A DNA stretch of 64,000 bases, taken from an uncultured Pelagibacteraceae bacterium. GTDB taxonomy: Bacteria; Pseudomonadota; Alphaproteobacteria; Pelagibacterales; Pelagibacteraceae. The stretch spans positions 124,001 to 188,000 of the forward strand of contig CACILM010000002.1 in the NCBI GenBank assembly GCA_902587515.1, in the 5' to 3' direction. The notes below the pieces were generated by a model that saw only the letters and a program-made list of their open reading frames with translations, was not told the origin of the DNA and did no database searches. Positions 17,348 to 27,992 of the stretch are shown one piece after another. The translations under genes and the position numbers were made by a program. Within the stretch, counting starts at the first letter, position 1, and every line of letters starts with the position of its first letter.

Positions 17348-18139
17348 ATGAATAAAGGTAATAAATTATACGAAGGTAAGGCAAAAATAATTTATGAAAC
17401 TAAGGATAAAAACTTAGTTATTCAGCATTTCAAAGATGATGCAACTGCTTTTAATAATTTGAAAAAGGCCAAAGTTGAAGGAAAAGGAGTTCTAAATAAT
17501 AGAATTTCAGAGTATATATTATCTAATTTATCTCAATGTGGTATCAGAACCCATTTAGTAAAAAGATTAAATATGCGAGAACAGCTAATCAAGAAAGCTG
17601 AAATTTTTCCTATTGAATTCATAGTGAGAAATATTTCCACAGGGTCATTAACAAAAAGACTTGGGATTTCAGAAGGAACTCAGTTAGAAAAACCATTGCT
17701 AGAGTATTGTTACAAAAAAGATGAGTTAAATGACCCATTAATTTCAAGAGAACATATTTTTTCTTTTGGTTGGGCAACAGAGAATGAAATAAAAATAATT
17801 GATAAAATGACATTACGGATAAACGATATTTTAACCGGAATGTTTAGGGCGATAGGTATCAAGCTTGTTGATTTTAAAATTGAATATGGAAAAGTATGGA
17901 ATAAGGATACGGAAAAAAAAGAAATAGTTTTAGCTGATGAAATAAGCCCCGATACTTGTCGTCTATGGGATATAAAAACTGAGAAGAAACTTGATAAAGA
18001 TAGATTTAGAAAAAATTTAGGAAATATAATTCAAGCATATCAGGAAGTTGCGAGAAGATTGGGAATAATGCCTGAAGAAACAAATATTAGTGAAGTAAAT
18101 TTTGGCAAAACTATTCCAATTAAATTTAAAAAAAAATAA
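17348..18139 (+). CDS. purC: Phosphoribosylaminoimidazole-succinocarboxamide (SAICAR) synthase
   Basis: The 263-residue protein starts 'KLYEGKAKIIYET', the PurC signature, with 'FKDDATAFN' and later 'EFIVRNISTGSL' and 'LVDFKIEYG', 'DEISPDTCRLWD'. These form the ATP and CAIR sites. It ligates aspartate to CAIR. The gene is followed after one base by the TTG start of purS. Confidence 0.96.
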   Translation: MNKGNKLYEGKAKIIYETKDKNLVIQHFKDDATAFNNLKKAKVEGKGVLNNRISEYILSNLSQCGIRTHLVKRLNMREQLIKKAEIFPIEFIVRNISTGSLTKRLGISEGTQLEKPLLEYCYKKDELNDPLISREHIFSFGWATENEIKIIDKMTLRINDILTGMFRAIGIKLVDFKIEYGKVWNKDTEKKEIVLADEISPDTCRLWDIKTEKKLDKDRFRKNLGNIIQAYQEVARRLGIMPEETNISEVNFGKTIPIKFKKK

Positions 18140-18140
18140 A

Positions 18141-18383
18141 TTGAAATTCTCAGTCACAGTTACGCTTAAAAAAGATGTATTAGATCCACAAGGTAAAGTT
18201 GTAGAAAATACTTTAATGTCAATGGGTATGGTAAATCTTAAAAGTATAAGGCAGGGTAAATTTTTTGAAATTGAAGTAGATGAGAATGACCAAAAAAAAG
18301 CAGAGGAAAAAGTGAAGATGATGTGTGAAAAATTACTAGTAAACCTAATTATTGAGGATTATAAAATCAGTAAATTAATATGA
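18141..18383 (+). CDS. purS: FGAM synthase subunit PurS (TTG start)
   Basis: The open frame extends back to an ATG at 18102 inside purC. However, PurS homologs begin with 'KFSVTVTLKKDVLDPQG', so the TTG at 18141, one base after the purC stop, is the better start (80 residues, the normal length). 'NTLMSMG' and 'KFFEIEVDE' are family hallmarks. PurS bridges PurQ and PurL for ammonia transfer in the three-protein FGAM synthase. Its stop overlaps purQ by 4 nt. Confidence 0.93.
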   Translation: MKFSVTVTLKKDVLDPQGKVVENTLMSMGMVNLKSIRQGKFFEIEVDENDQKKAEEKVKMMCEKLLVNLIIEDYKISKLI

Positions 18384-19057
18384 GGTCTTCAGTAATCGTT
18401 TTTCCAGGATCAAATTGTGACAGAGATATTGCTGTGGCATTAGAAAAAATGCAATTCAAAAATCAAATGATTTGGCATAAAGAAACTTCTTTGCCTAAAA
18501 CTGATTTGATAGTAATTCCGGGTGGATTTTCTTACGGAGATTATTTAAGATCTGGTGCTATTGCAGGTAAATCTTTAATTATTGATGAAGTTATAAAACT
18601 TGCTAAAAATGGATGTTTAATCCTAGGGATTTGTAATGGTTTTCAAATATTAACTGAAACAGGTCTATTGAAGGGCACCCTGTTAAGAAACAAAAATCTT
18701 AAATTTATTAATAAAGATGTAAACATTAAAGTTTTAAATAATAAAACACAATTCACTTCAAAATATAAATTAAATCAGGTTTTAAAAATTAATATTGCTC
18801 ATAATGAAGGAAATTATTTTACAGATAGTAAGCATCTTCAGGAATTAAGAAATGATAATCTCATTGCATTTAAATATTGTGATAAAAAAGGAAACACAAA
18901 CTTAGATTCAAATCCGAACGGAGCTTTGGATAACATAGCTGGAATATTTAATTCAAAAAAAAATATACTAGGAATGATGCCTCACCCTGAGAGAATGATA
19001 GATAAACTTATTTCTAATGACGATGGAGTAAATTTGTTTTCGAGTTTACTTAACTGA
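18380..19057 (+). CDS. purQ: FGAM synthase glutaminase subunit PurQ
   Basis: The 225-residue class I glutamine amidotransferase contains the nucleophile elbow '[11 protein letters not shown]', the '[17 protein letters not shown]' oxyanion region and 'GMMPHPERM' supplying the His/Glu of the triad. It releases ammonia from glutamine for PurL. It is translated by overlap with purS (ATGA) and followed by purL after 7 nt. Confidence 0.96.
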   Translation: MRSSVIVFPGSNCDRDIAVALEKMQFKNQMIWHKETSLPKTDLIVIPGGFSYGDYLRSGAIAGKSLIIDEVIKLAKNGCLILGICNGFQILTETGLLKGTLLRNKNLKFINKDVNIKVLNNKTQFTSKYKLNQVLKINIAHNEGNYFTDSKHLQELRNDNLIAFKYCDKKGNTNLDSNPNGALDNIAGIFNSKKNILGMMPHPERMIDKLISNDDGVNLFSSLLN

Positions 19058-19064
19058 TTTATTA

Positions 19065-21245
19065 ATGGAAATTACAAATGAAATTGTTGAAAGACATGGT
19101 CTAAAATTAGAAGAGTATAAAACTATTCAAAAACTTTTAAAAAGAGATCCCAATTTACTCGAACTTGGAATTTTTTCAGCAATGTGGAATGAGCATTGTT
19201 CGTATAAATCATCAAGGATACATTTAAAAAAATTACCCGTCCAAGGGAAAAAGGTAATACAGGGTCCTGGTGAAAATGCTGGGGTAATAGATATTGGAGA
19301 TGATGATGCAATAGTTTTTAAAATTGAGAGCCACAATCATCCCTCTTATATCGAACCATATCAAGGTGCTGCCACAGGGGTTGGAGGTATTTTAAGAGAT
19401 GTTTTTACTATGGGAGCTAGACCAATAGCTCTTTTAAATTCAATTCATTTTGGTTCTACTACTCATCCAAAAACTAAAAGTTTATTAAATGGAGTTGTCT
19501 CAGGAATAGGAGGATATGGAAATTGTATTGGTATTCCAACTGTTGCTGGTGAAACTAAATTTAACGAGACATATAATGAAAATATATTAGTAAATGCAAT
19601 GGCAGTAGGTCTTGCAAAAAAAGATAAAATTTTTTACTCAAAGGCTAAAGGTCTCAACAAAGCAGTTGTATATGTGGGCTCGAAAACTGGTCGAGATGGT
19701 ATTCATGGTGCGTCTATGGCATCTGCTGAGTTTGACGAAAATTCAGAGGAAAAAAAACCGACAGTGCAGGTAGGAGATCCATTTACAGAAAAATTACTTT
19801 TAGAGGCTTGTCTTGAGTTGATGAAAGATGATTCTATAATTGCAATTCAAGATATGGGTGCAGCTGGTTTGACTTCATCAAGTGTAGAAATGGCATCAAA
19901 AGGTTCATTAGGTATAGAGTTGGAGTTGGATAGAGTGCCTTGCAGAGAAGATAATATGTCTCCTTATGAAATGATGTTATCGGAAAGCCAAGAGAGAATG
20001 TTAATTATTCTAGAAGATGGTAAAGAAAATCATGCTAGAAAGATTTTTGAAAAGTGGGATTTAGATTTTGTTATAATTGGTAAAACGAATAATTCAAAAA
20101 ATTTAACTCTTAAATACAATAATAAGATCGAAGGAGAAATTCCTGTTGAGATATTAGCTACAAAAGCCCCGGTATATGACAGAAAGTGGGTTAAAAAAAA
20201 GGTAATACAAAAAAAAATAGATATTAAACAACTTAAAAAAATTAAATTAGAAGATGCATTAATAAAAATTTTATCTTCACCCAATCATTCTAACAAAAGT
20301 TGGATTACAGATCAGTACGATCAAATGGTAATGTGCGATACAATTCAAAAATCAGGTTCTGATTCTGCTATAATAAGAATACATAATACAAATAAAGCTA
20401 TTGCTGTAACCGTTGACTCCTCAGCAAATTATTGTAAATCATTTCCTCTTACTGGTGGTAAACAAGTTGTATGTGAAAATTGGAGAAATTTAATTTCTGT
20501 TGGTGCAAATCCAATAGCTATAACGAACTGTTTAAATTTTGGTAATCCAGAAAATAAAGAAGTAATGGGAGAATTTGCAGAATGTATACAGGGCATTAAA
20601 GAAGCCTGTGAATTTTTAAATTTCCCAGTGGTATCTGGGAACGTGTCATTTTACAATGGAACAAATCGAAAAAATATTTTTCCCACTCCAGTAATAGGAG
20701 GTGTTGGTCTTATACCTGATATCTCAAAAACACTAAATCATTGTTTCAAAAAAGAGAATAATAATATTCTTTTAATTGGTAAAACCTTTGGCCATATTGA
20801 ACAAAGTTGTTTTCTTAAAGAAAATTTTTCGATATCTGAAGGCTTGCCGCCAGAAATAAATTTAAACAACGAGAAAAATAATGGTGAAACTGTTTTACAG
20901 CTAATTAGAAAAAATTTAGTTTTAAGCGTTCATGATGTTTCTAGTGGAGGTTTGTTAATCTCATTAAGCGAAATGTCCATTGGTTCAAATTTAGGAGCCA
21001 AAATCTATAAACCAAAAAAATTAGCTAACAAATTTGAGTATTTTTTTGGTGAGGATCAAGGAAGATATGTTTTAGAGGTTGAAAAAGCTAATCTTGATAA
21101 AGTGATTAAAATGTTAAATGACAATGAAATTTATTACGAAAATATAGGTAAAACCCAAGTTAAAAATTTTGAGATAGAAAGTGAATTTAATATTGACGTA
21201 AATGACCTATTTAAAATAAATAATCAGTGGTATAATAATTATTAA
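19065..21245 (+). CDS. purL: FGAM synthase, small-form PurL
   Basis: At 726 residues this is the short, Bacillus-type PurL that works with separate PurS and PurQ. Visible motifs include 'EHCSYKSSR', '[22 protein letters not shown]' (split here as conserved ATP-site residues), '[10 protein letters not shown]' and '[12 protein letters not shown]'. It converts FGAR to FGAM. The stop TAATG is shared with the bolA start at 21245, extending the purine operon into the bolA-grx pair. Confidence 0.96.
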   Translation: MEITNEIVERHGLKLEEYKTIQKLLKRDPNLLELGIFSAMWNEHCSYKSSRIHLKKLPVQGKKVIQGPGENAGVIDIGDDDAIVFKIESHNHPSYIEPYQGAATGVGGILRDVFTMGARPIALLNSIHFGSTTHPKTKSLLNGVVSGIGGYGNCIGIPTVAGETKFNETYNENILVNAMAVGLAKKDKIFYSKAKGLNKAVVYVGSKTGRDGIHGASMASAEFDENSEEKKPTVQVGDPFTEKLLLEACLELMKDDSIIAIQDMGAAGLTSSSVEMASKGSLGIELELDRVPCREDNMSPYEMMLSESQERMLIILEDGKENHARKIFEKWDLDFVIIGKTNNSKNLTLKYNNKIEGEIPVEILATKAPVYDRKWVKKKVIQKKIDIKQLKKIKLEDALIKILSSPNHSNKSWITDQYDQMVMCDTIQKSGSDSAIIRIHNTNKAIAVTVDSSANYCKSFPLTGGKQVVCENWRNLISVGANPIAITNCLNFGNPENKEVMGEFAECIQGIKEACEFLNFPVVSGNVSFYNGTNRKNIFPTPVIGGVGLIPDISKTLNHCFKKENNNILLIGKTFGHIEQSCFLKENFSISEGLPPEINLNNEKNNGETVLQLIRKNLVLSVHDVSSGGLLISLSEMSIGSNLGAKIYKPKKLANKFEYFFGEDQGRYVLEVEKANLDKVIKMLNDNEIYYENIGKTQVKNFEIESEFNIDVNDLFKINNQWYNNY

Positions 21246-21475
21246 TGCCGTTATCTATAAATGAAATTGAAAAATTAATAAAAGAGTCTATTCCAGATGC
21301 ACAAATTGAAATTAAAGATTTAATGGGGGATAAAAATCACTATTCAGCTACTATTAAGTCTAAATTATTTAATAATTTAAATAAAATAGAGCAACACAAA
21401 CTTGTTTATAAATCACTAAAAGGCAAAATGGGTAATGAACTTCACGCTTTATCTTTAATAACTAAGGGAATTTAA
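21245..21475 (+). CDS. BolA family protein
   Basis: The 76-residue protein contains the BolA class-II-KH pattern 'IPDAQIEIKDLMGDKNHYSATI' in its first half. The conserved 'HKLVYKSLKGKMGNELHALSLIT' region follows, with the C-terminal His ligand. BolA proteins bind [2Fe-2S] clusters together with monothiol glutaredoxins, and the very next gene is a CGFS glutaredoxin joined by a TAATG overlap. The pair therefore probably acts in iron-sulfur trafficking or iron sensing. Confidence 0.93.
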   Translation: MPLSINEIEKLIKESIPDAQIEIKDLMGDKNHYSATIKSKLFNNLNKIEQHKLVYKSLKGKMGNELHALSLITKGI

Positions 21476-21792
21476 TGGAAATAAAAGATAAAATTAAAAA
21501 TCTTATTAACGAGAATAATATATGTTTGTTTATGAAAGGAACACCTGACTCACCGCAATGCGGTTTTTCAATGGTAGTTTCAAATATTTTAAAGCATATT
21601 AATGTAAAATTTAAAGGTATAAATGTGTTAGAAGATGAAAATTTAAGACAAGGAATTAAGGATTACAGTGATTGGCCAACAATACCACAGTTATATGTCC
21701 AGGGAGAGTTTATTGGGGGATCTGATATAGTTAAGGAGTTATTTGAAAATGGAGAACTAAAAAAACTTCTTGAGTCTAAAAAATTAATTTAA
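21475..21792 (+). CDS. Monothiol glutaredoxin (Grx4 type)
   Basis: The 105-residue protein has the CGFS active site in 'TPDSPQCGFSMVV', the WP-(T/S)-IPQL segment 'DWPTIPQLYVQGEFIGGSDIV' and the GG glutathione site. It would hold a bridging [2Fe-2S] cluster with glutathione and with BolA, encoded just upstream. Start and stop codons are fused to both neighbours through TAATG. Confidence 0.95.
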   Translation: MEIKDKIKNLINENNICLFMKGTPDSPQCGFSMVVSNILKHINVKFKGINVLEDENLRQGIKDYSDWPTIPQLYVQGEFIGGSDIVKELFENGELKKLLESKKLI

Positions 21793-22055
21793 TGAAAAAC
21801 TATATTTATAAAGTAATAATTGCAGCCATTGCAATTATATTGGTTTTTAAACTCACTATAGGAAAAGAAATAAGTCAAATTAACAAAAAAATAAATTATT
21901 TTTCTACTAAAGAAGGTAGAAAAGAAATCGTAAATTCTATCAAAAAAGAGATGAGAAAAGCTAATGATAGAGAAAACTATTTAGACGAAGAGGAAAGAAT
22001 TTTAATTAAGAATTTTATAGAAAAAATAAAAAAAGAGCTTGAATTAAATAATTAA
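21792..22055 (+). CDS. Small single-pass membrane protein, unknown
   Basis: The 87-residue product has an N-terminal membrane helix ('YKVIIAAIAIILVFKLTI', about residues 6-23), followed by a charged helical region rich in Lys/Glu. I do not recognise a family. It is coupled by TAATG to the glutaredoxin gene, which argues that it is real and cotranslated. Function may relate to the iron-sulfur pair or be unrelated. Its stop overlaps the convergent GT-C-like gene by 4 nt. Confidence 0.7.
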   Translation: MKNYIYKVIIAAIAIILVFKLTIGKEISQINKKINYFSTKEGRKEIVNSIKKEMRKANDRENYLDEEERILIKNFIEKIKKELELNN

Positions 22056-23629
22056 TCACATTTGTATAAGTTTGCCATTGAAACTTTTTCGTGAGAAAAA
22101 TTAATTTTTTTGTTTTCGGTATAAATTAAAGAGCAATTATTTGGTAATCCTTTAGATAAAGCTCTTTCCATTAAACTTACATAGAAGGGTCTTTTATTAT
22201 TTTTATGCAAATCATTGAACGGGATTAAACATTGACCTTCTCTTAAAAATGGCTTTAATCCATTATTTCTATTAGAGATGATACACTCAGAATTTTTTAA
22301 ATTTATTTCATTAATTTTAGAAGCTATATTTCTAGTTGAAACACCCCAATAATCTAATTCAAAAACTCCACTTATTTTTGTTATATGAGAAAAATTATTT
22401 ATCCAGACATAGTTGTAAGGATATATTTTAATATTCTGTATCACAAAAAAAATTATAAAAAACAAAGTTAAATATTTAAAAATTTTTTGTGAATAAAAGA
22501 AAATTAGAGAGAGTGAAATAATGAAAATTGATGGAAGCAAAAACATTATTTGTCTTATTTCATCATACAAATTCACCTCAAAAAAAATAAGTAAAAGGAT
22601 GATAGATAAAGATGATAATCCTAAAGAATTAATAATTAATAATTTATGACTTTGGGATTTAATTTTACTCTCAATAAATGGGTATAATGATAAGCCAAAT
22701 AAAATTATCAAAGGTAATTTAAAAAAAAACCAAATGGGTATATAGCTCGCGGGTAATTCCTGTGCTTTCATACATTCTCCCAATGTAATTGTGCAAACTG
22801 TTTGAATGTGTTGCGACATATATTTTATTGCTTGAAAAATAATAAGTGGATTTTCCCAATAGCTTGGTTGTAATAAAAAAAATATAAAAAATGTGAGAAA
22901 AATGAAAATAAATAAATGTTTGAAATATTTTCTTAATAGTTTCAAAAACTCGATTTTTTTTACTTCTATTGTAAAAAAAATAAAAATTAAATATTGAATA
23001 AATATCAAAATTCCACTTATTCTAATTGAAAGTAAATAACCAGTTAAAACAGAAATTAATATAATATGTTTTTTTAAGATAATATCTTTTTCTAAAAATG
23101 TTTTTATGATTCTGATTATGTAATATGTGCAAATACACCATACAGATAAAAAGGGAATATCTTTAACATTGAAAAAACTGTGCCCTAGTAAGTAAGGGTA
23201 CAGTAAATATAAAATAGATCCTAGATTAGAAAAAGTATTGTTATTAGTTATAATCTTTAAAATTTTTCTAATAAAAATTCCTGATGTTGCAAAAAACAAG
23301 AATACAGTAATATGTTTTGACAATAATAATTTTGTAATATCATCAAAATTATCAATTATAGGTATTTGTAAAGTCAGAAATTCAACTATAAATGAAATGT
23401 AATGGAAACCACTTCCGTAATATAAACCACCTCCTGTCAGATAACTTGTGTCTAAATTTGAGTTAAATAATTTGTTTAGTATAAGATTTTGGTTTCCTTT
23501 CCAAACAAACAAATCATGGTATTCATCGTGGGTAATGCCAGTGTTTAATGCTAATAAAACACCAACAAATAGAAAACAGACTATGAATAAGTAAAAATAG
23601 TTTTTTTTAATTATATGAAAAAGATTCAC
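22052..23629 (-). CDS. Polytopic membrane glycosyltransferase-like protein (GT39/ArnT-like)
   Basis: The 525-residue protein has about 11-13 hydrophobic segments. After the first helix comes 'NTGITHDEYHDLF', an acidic pair in the first periplasmic loop, which is where GT-C enzymes carry their catalytic Asp/Glu. 'YLLYPYLLGHSFFNVKDIPFL' is also typical of the PMT/dolichyl-phosphate mannosyltransferase family, including the later 'KD' acid pair. It probably moves a sugar from a polyprenyl phosphate to a surface acceptor. No glycan genes adjoin it directly; rpsD lies upstream. Confidence 0.68.
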   Translation of the reverse strand: MNLFHIIKKNYFYLFIVCFLFVGVLLALNTGITHDEYHDLFVWKGNQNLILNKLFNSNLDTSYLTGGGLYYGSGFHYISFIVEFLTLQIPIIDNFDDITKLLLSKHITVFLFFATSGIFIRKILKIITNNNTFSNLGSILYLLYPYLLGHSFFNVKDIPFLSVWCICTYYIIRIIKTFLEKDIILKKHIILISVLTGYLLSIRISGILIFIQYLIFIFFTIEVKKIEFLKLLRKYFKHLFIFIFLTFFIFFLLQPSYWENPLIIFQAIKYMSQHIQTVCTITLGECMKAQELPASYIPIWFFFKLPLIILFGLSLYPFIESKIKSQSHKLLIINSLGLSSLSIILLLIFFEVNLYDEIRQIMFLLPSIFIISLSLIFFYSQKIFKYLTLFFIIFFVIQNIKIYPYNYVWINNFSHITKISGVFELDYWGVSTRNIASKINEINLKNSECIISNRNNGLKPFLREGQCLIPFNDLHKNNKRPFYVSLMERALSKGLPNNCSLIYTENKKINFSHEKVSMANLYKCD

Positions 23630-23667
23630 AGAATAAACTTATAAAAAAAAATATGAAATTTGAAATA

Positions 23668-24285
23668 TTATCTTGAGTAATATTCAATAACTAGATTTGG
23701 TTCCATAATTACTGGATATGGGACTTCTGAAAATTTAGGTTTTCTTAACAATTTTGCAGTTTTATTTTTGTCATCTATTTGAATATATTCTGGAACATCC
23801 CTTTCTTTGCTTTGAAGTGATCCTTCTATAAAAGTAAGTTTTTTAGATTTTTCCCTAATTTCAACCAGATCAGTATTTTTAACTACGTAGCTTGAAATAT
23901 TAACTCTTTTTTTGTTAATAGTTACATGACCATGATTGATCATTTGTCTCGCGGAAAAAACAGTTGGAGCAAACTTTGCTCTATAAACAATTGTATCTAA
24001 TCTACTTTCAAGTAAAGCAATTAAATTTTCGGTTGTGTCACCCCTTTTTGACAAGGCTTTTCTATAAATGTTTCTAAATTGTCTTTCGTTAATATTTCCA
24101 TAGTAAGATTTTAATTTTTGTTTAGCTTGTAATTGAGTTCCGTAATCTGTTGGTTTTCCTTTTTTATTTTGACCGTGTTGTCCAGGAGGATAAGCTCTTG
24201 AATTAAATGGACTTTTTGGTCTTCCCCAAAGATTAGCTTTTAACCTTCGATCGACTTTATGTTTAGATTTAAGTCTTTTTGTCAT
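23668..24285 (-). CDS. rpsD: 30S ribosomal protein S4
   Basis: The 205-residue length and the sequences '[36 protein letters not shown]' (the S4 RNA-binding domain, in two adjoining blocks) and '[10 protein letters not shown]' identify S4. It nucleates 30S assembly by binding 16S rRNA. It stands apart from the alpha operon, as in other alphaproteobacteria, and is preceded by trmJ with a 44-nt gap that could hold a promoter. Confidence 0.97.
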   Translation of the reverse strand: MTKRLKSKHKVDRRLKANLWGRPKSPFNSRAYPPGQHGQNKKGKPTDYGTQLQAKQKLKSYYGNINERQFRNIYRKALSKRGDTTENLIALLESRLDTIVYRAKFAPTVFSARQMINHGHVTINKKRVNISSYVVKNTDLVEIREKSKKLTFIEGSLQSKERDVPEYIQIDDKNKTAKLLRKPKFSEVPYPVIMEPNLVIEYYSR

Positions 24286-24329
24286 AATTTACAGATGAGT
24301 GTTTATAAGATTTCAGATCTATTTGTCAA

Positions 24330-25055
24330 TTATCGTTTATCTTTTTTTTTATTCAATGAGCTTATAATACTAGCCAAAATCCTCAATTCTTTATCGTTTG
24401 GTTCCAACCTATGAATAAGATTGTTTATATTATTTAACATTGACTGTTTTTTTTCCTTGGGTAAGAAAAAATCTTTTGTCTCAAGTAATTTTGTTAAATG
24501 CTTAATCAGTGACATAATTTTAAATTTGGGAGATATCTTTAAACTTTTACCCTTTTTCTTGAAATATTTATTATTTAATACCTTAAAAATTTCATAACAT
24601 ACTATTGTTACTGAGTGAGATAAGTTTAAAGATTTAAAATTTTTTGATGTTGGAATTTGTAGGATAAAATTAGACAAAGAGATATCTTTATTTGTTAACC
24701 CGGAAGACTCAGGTCCAAACATAAATCCAAATTTTGCGGTAGCTCTTTTTATTAAAATGTTTTTTAAATCTTCAAAAGAAATATGTTTTTTATTTATATC
24801 TCTCCTTCTAGCACTTAAAGATATTACAATGTCAAATTCATTAATAGCTTTCTCTATATTTTTAAAAACTTTTGCACTATTAATTATATCGTACGCCCCA
24901 ACTGAAGTAACTTTAGTTTTGTGGTTGGGAAAGGCAAATTTTGGAGAAACAATATTTAATTTTTTAAAGTTAAAATTCTTCATAGATCGGGCGCAGGCAC
25001 CTATATTTTCACCGAGTTGAGGATTTACTAAAATAAATCCAAATTTATTTTTCAT
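24330..25055 (-). CDS. trmJ: tRNA (cytidine/uridine-2'-O-)-methyltransferase, TrmJ-like
   Basis: The 241-residue SPOUT protein begins 'FILVNPQLGENIGACARSMKNF', the first SpoU motif with the conserved Asn and Arg. Motif 2 is 'FGFMFGPESSGLTNKDI', and motif 3 is 'SLNLSHSVTIVCYEIF'. Together they form the trefoil-knot SAM site. TrmJ 2'-O-methylates position 32 of several tRNAs. The start overlaps the cimA stop by 11 nt. Distinction from other SPOUT paralogs is by length and C-terminal helices. Confidence 0.87.
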   Translation of the reverse strand: MKNKFGFILVNPQLGENIGACARSMKNFNFKKLNIVSPKFAFPNHKTKVTSVGAYDIINSAKVFKNIEKAINEFDIVISLSARRRDINKKHISFEDLKNILIKRATAKFGFMFGPESSGLTNKDISLSNFILQIPTSKNFKSLNLSHSVTIVCYEIFKVLNNKYFKKKGKSLKISPKFKIMSLIKHLTKLLETKDFFLPKEKKQSMLNNINNLIHRLEPNDKELRILASIISSLNKKKDKR

Positions 25056-26649
25056 TAAAGTTTGCGGGGGCTTTTTCTTTGTAAAGTTTATAATCTAAGC
25101 TATCTATTAAAGCTTTGAAAGATGCTTCAATAATATTAGGTGAGACACCTACGGTAAACCAACTTACTCCTGTCTTGTCTGTACTTTCAATTAAAACCCT
25201 AGTAGTTGCTTCGGTTCCTGTATTCAAAATTCTTACTTTGTAGTCAAGTAATTTTAAATCTGCAAAAAAATTATAATACTTCGTAACTTTTTTAAAATTT
25301 GATCTTATTGCATTATCTAAAGCATTTACTGGACCATTTCCTTCCCCATGACATTCAATCTCCTTTCCATCAATTAAAAAAACTACACTTGCCTTAGTTT
25401 TTATTTCTTTTTCTTTAGAAACATTCACGTCATAACTTTTAACTTTAAGATATTCAGGAACTTTACCTAATAATCTGTTTGCTAATAATTCAAAAGATGC
25501 ATCAGCTCCATCATAGGAATAACCACTAAATTCTCTTTCTTTAACTTCGTCTAATATTTTTTGAACTTTTTGATCTTTTGAGTCAATCTGTACTCCATAT
25601 TTCTCAAGTCTAGATAATATATTTGACCTCCCAGATTGATTTGAAACAATAATATTTCTATGATTTCCAATTAATTCTGGGTTTATATGTTCGTAGGTTT
25701 TAGGATCTTTTTTAACTGCAGAAACATGTAGTCCTCCTTTATGTGAAAATGCAGATGCTCCAACATAAGCCATATTTTTATTAGGTTTTCTATTTAATAT
25801 TTCATCTAACAATCGTGAACACTCTGTTAAAGAGGATAATTTTTCTTTCTTAATATTTATCTCAAATTTATCGCTAAAAGTTTTTTTAAGACTTAAGTTT
25901 GGTATTATTGACATTAAATTAGCATTACCACACCTTTCGCCTAATCCATTGATAGTTCCTTGAATTTGCCTTGCCCCACATTCCACAGCAGCTAAAGAAT
26001 TTGCAACTGCATTTTCAGTATCATTGTGCGCATGTATGCCAAGATTTTTTCCAGGTATAACTTTAGAAACTTTTGAAACAATTTCCCTAATTTCATTCGG
26101 CAAAGTACCTCCATTAGTATCGCATAGAACTACCCATCTTGCTCCATTATCATAAGCTTGTTTCAGACAAGTAAGTGCGTATTCAGAATTAGCTTTATAT
26201 CCATCAAAAAAATGCTCTGCATCAAATAAAAACTCTTTATTGTTCTTTACGAAATGTTTTGCAGTCTCTTTTATGTTATCCAAATTTTCCTCATTTTTAA
26301 TTCCAAGAGCTACTTTGACATGAAAATCCCATGATTTTCCAACTACGCATACTGCAGGCGTATTTGCATTCATTAATGACGCCAAACCAGGATCATTATC
26401 AGCGCTTCTTCCTGTTTTTTTTGTCATTCCAAACGCAGTGAATAATGCATTATGAATTTTAGGAGGTTTTGAAAAAAATTTGGTGTCAATTGGATTAGCT
26501 CCAGGCCAGCCCCCTTCTATATAATCTACACCTATTTCAGACAAGACTTTTGCTATCTTATTTTTATCTTCAATTGTAAAATCAACGCCCTCTGTCTGCG
26601 CTCCATCTCTTAATGTGGTATCAAATATATAAATTTTTTCTTTGCTCAT
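25045..26649 (-). CDS. cimA: (R)-citramalate synthase
   Basis: The enzyme condenses pyruvate and acetyl-CoA to citramalate, a threonine-independent entry to isoleucine. The HMGL-like barrel shows 'IFDTTLRDGAQTEGVDF', 'CDTNGGTLPNEI', 'GIHAHNDTENAVANS' and 'GLGERCGNANL'. A LeuA-type allosteric domain fills the C-terminus. An upstream in-frame ATG exists at 26661, but the ATG at 26649 gives a clean ATGA overlap with the cysS stop, so I use it (534 residues). 2-Isopropylmalate synthase is the alternative, but the TEGVDF variant favours CimA. Confidence 0.9.
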   Translation of the reverse strand: MSKEKIYIFDTTLRDGAQTEGVDFTIEDKNKIAKVLSEIGVDYIEGGWPGANPIDTKFFSKPPKIHNALFTAFGMTKKTGRSADNDPGLASLMNANTPAVCVVGKSWDFHVKVALGIKNEENLDNIKETAKHFVKNNKEFLFDAEHFFDGYKANSEYALTCLKQAYDNGARWVVLCDTNGGTLPNEIREIVSKVSKVIPGKNLGIHAHNDTENAVANSLAAVECGARQIQGTINGLGERCGNANLMSIIPNLSLKKTFSDKFEINIKKEKLSSLTECSRLLDEILNRKPNKNMAYVGASAFSHKGGLHVSAVKKDPKTYEHINPELIGNHRNIIVSNQSGRSNILSRLEKYGVQIDSKDQKVQKILDEVKEREFSGYSYDGADASFELLANRLLGKVPEYLKVKSYDVNVSKEKEIKTKASVVFLIDGKEIECHGEGNGPVNALDNAIRSNFKKVTKYYNFFADLKLLDYKVRILNTGTEATTRVLIESTDKTGVSWFTVGVSPNIIEASFKALIDSLDYKLYKEKAPANFNEK

Positions 26650-27992
26650 TTTACTTTCCAAATTGTTTTTTCTTTTTGATCCTCAATAATAATTCCTTTT
26701 GATAATAATTCTTCTCGTATTTTATCGGCGAGAACAAAATTACCACTATTTTTAGCTTTGGTTCTCTCCTCAATTTTTTTTGATATATAGTTTTCAGATA
26801 CACTAATTTTACTCTTTTTGGAACTCTCCCAATCTTTCTTGCTTATATTAAAAAGACCAATAAGTTTGCATGCTTTGTTAAATTTTGATTTTTTTTCTTC
26901 ATCTCCTTTGGTAGCGTCATTATATAATTCATGTATCTTTGCTATGTACCCTGGAGTATTTAAATCATCTAATAATATTTTGTCGATATCAAAAGTATCT
27001 TCTTTTTTTTCAGAATAAAGACTGTACCATTTATCAAGAATACTTTGTTGACTTTTTAAAAGTTCATCATTCCAATCAAGCGGCTGACTATAATGTGCGC
27101 TTAAAAGAGCTAGTCTGACTACTTGACCAGAATATTTTTTAACTGCTTCTGAAATTGTAATTATGTTTCCAATGGATTTTGACATTTTTTCATTATTTAT
27201 TGTTACAAATCCATTATGGACCCAATAGTTAGCGAAATTCTTAGTATTATTATTGCAACATGATTGAGCAATTTCATTTTCATGATGAGGAAAAATTAAA
27301 TCTAAGCCACCACCATGGATATCAAAGTTTTTACCTAAATATTTTTCACTCATTACAGAGCACTCTAAATGCCAACCAGGTCTTCCTCTACCCCACGGTG
27401 ACTCCCAACCAGGGTCTTCATTTTTTGACGGTTTCCATAGAACAAAATCAACAGGATTTTTTTTTAAATCAGAAATTTCTATTCTAGATCCTGCTTTTAA
27501 TTCGTCTAAATTTTTATTTGATAACTTTCCATAATCCTTAAATGAGTTTACCGAAAAATAAACATGTCCCTGGTTTTCATATGCAAACCCTTTTGAGATT
27601 AATGAAGTAGTCATCTCAATCATTCCTTTTATATGTTCTGTTGCTTTTGGTTCTATTGATGGCTTCAAACAATTTAAACTTTTACAATTTTCATGAAAAA
27701 TATTTGTTATTTTTTTTGTAATCTCTTCAATGCTCATTTTATTTTTATGAGATGCCTCAATTATTTTGTCGTCAACATCTGTGATATTCCGTACGTAAGT
27801 TACATTAGATTTGTATAATACTTTTAAAATTCGGTATAAAACATCGAATACAACTAAACTCCGAGCGTTACCTACGTGGGGACTGTCATAAACTGTAGGA
27901 CCACAAGCATATAAAGAAATTTTTTTGGGATTTATTGGTTTAAAAATTTCTTTCTTTCTTGTTAATGAATTGGTTAATAAAAGATTACTCAT
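26646..27992 (-). CDS. cysS: Cysteinyl-tRNA synthetase
   Basis: The 448-residue class I synthetase has the HIGH-type motif within 'CGPTVYDSPHVGNARS'. The zinc and cysteine site residues appear in 'GWHLECSVM' and 'HHENEIAQS', and the KMSKS loop is 'KMSKSIGNII'. It charges tRNA-Cys. It is sandwiched between nadE (8-nt overlap) and cimA (4-nt overlap) in a minus-strand operon. Confidence 0.96.
   Translation of the reverse strand: MSNLLLTNSLTRKKEIFKPINPKKISLYACGPTVYDSPHVGNARSLVVFDVLYRILKVLYKSNVTYVRNITDVDDKIIEASHKNKMSIEEITKKITNIFHENCKSLNCLKPSIEPKATEHIKGMIEMTTSLISKGFAYENQGHVYFSVNSFKDYGKLSNKNLDELKAGSRIEISDLKKNPVDFVLWKPSKNEDPGWESPWGRGRPGWHLECSVMSEKYLGKNFDIHGGGLDLIFPHHENEIAQSCCNNNTKNFANYWVHNGFVTINNEKMSKSIGNIITISEAVKKYSGQVVRLALLSAHYSQPLDWNDELLKSQQSILDKWYSLYSEKKEDTFDIDKILLDDLNTPGYIAKIHELYNDATKGDEEKKSKFNKACKLIGLFNISKKDWESSKKSKISVSENYISKKIEERTKAKNSGNFVLADKIREELLSKGIIIEDQKEKTIWKVK

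Noticed and set aside
18102..18140. ATG at 18102 as the start of purS
   Set aside because: It would put 13 extra residues inside purC; homologous PurS proteins begin at the TTG 18141 position.
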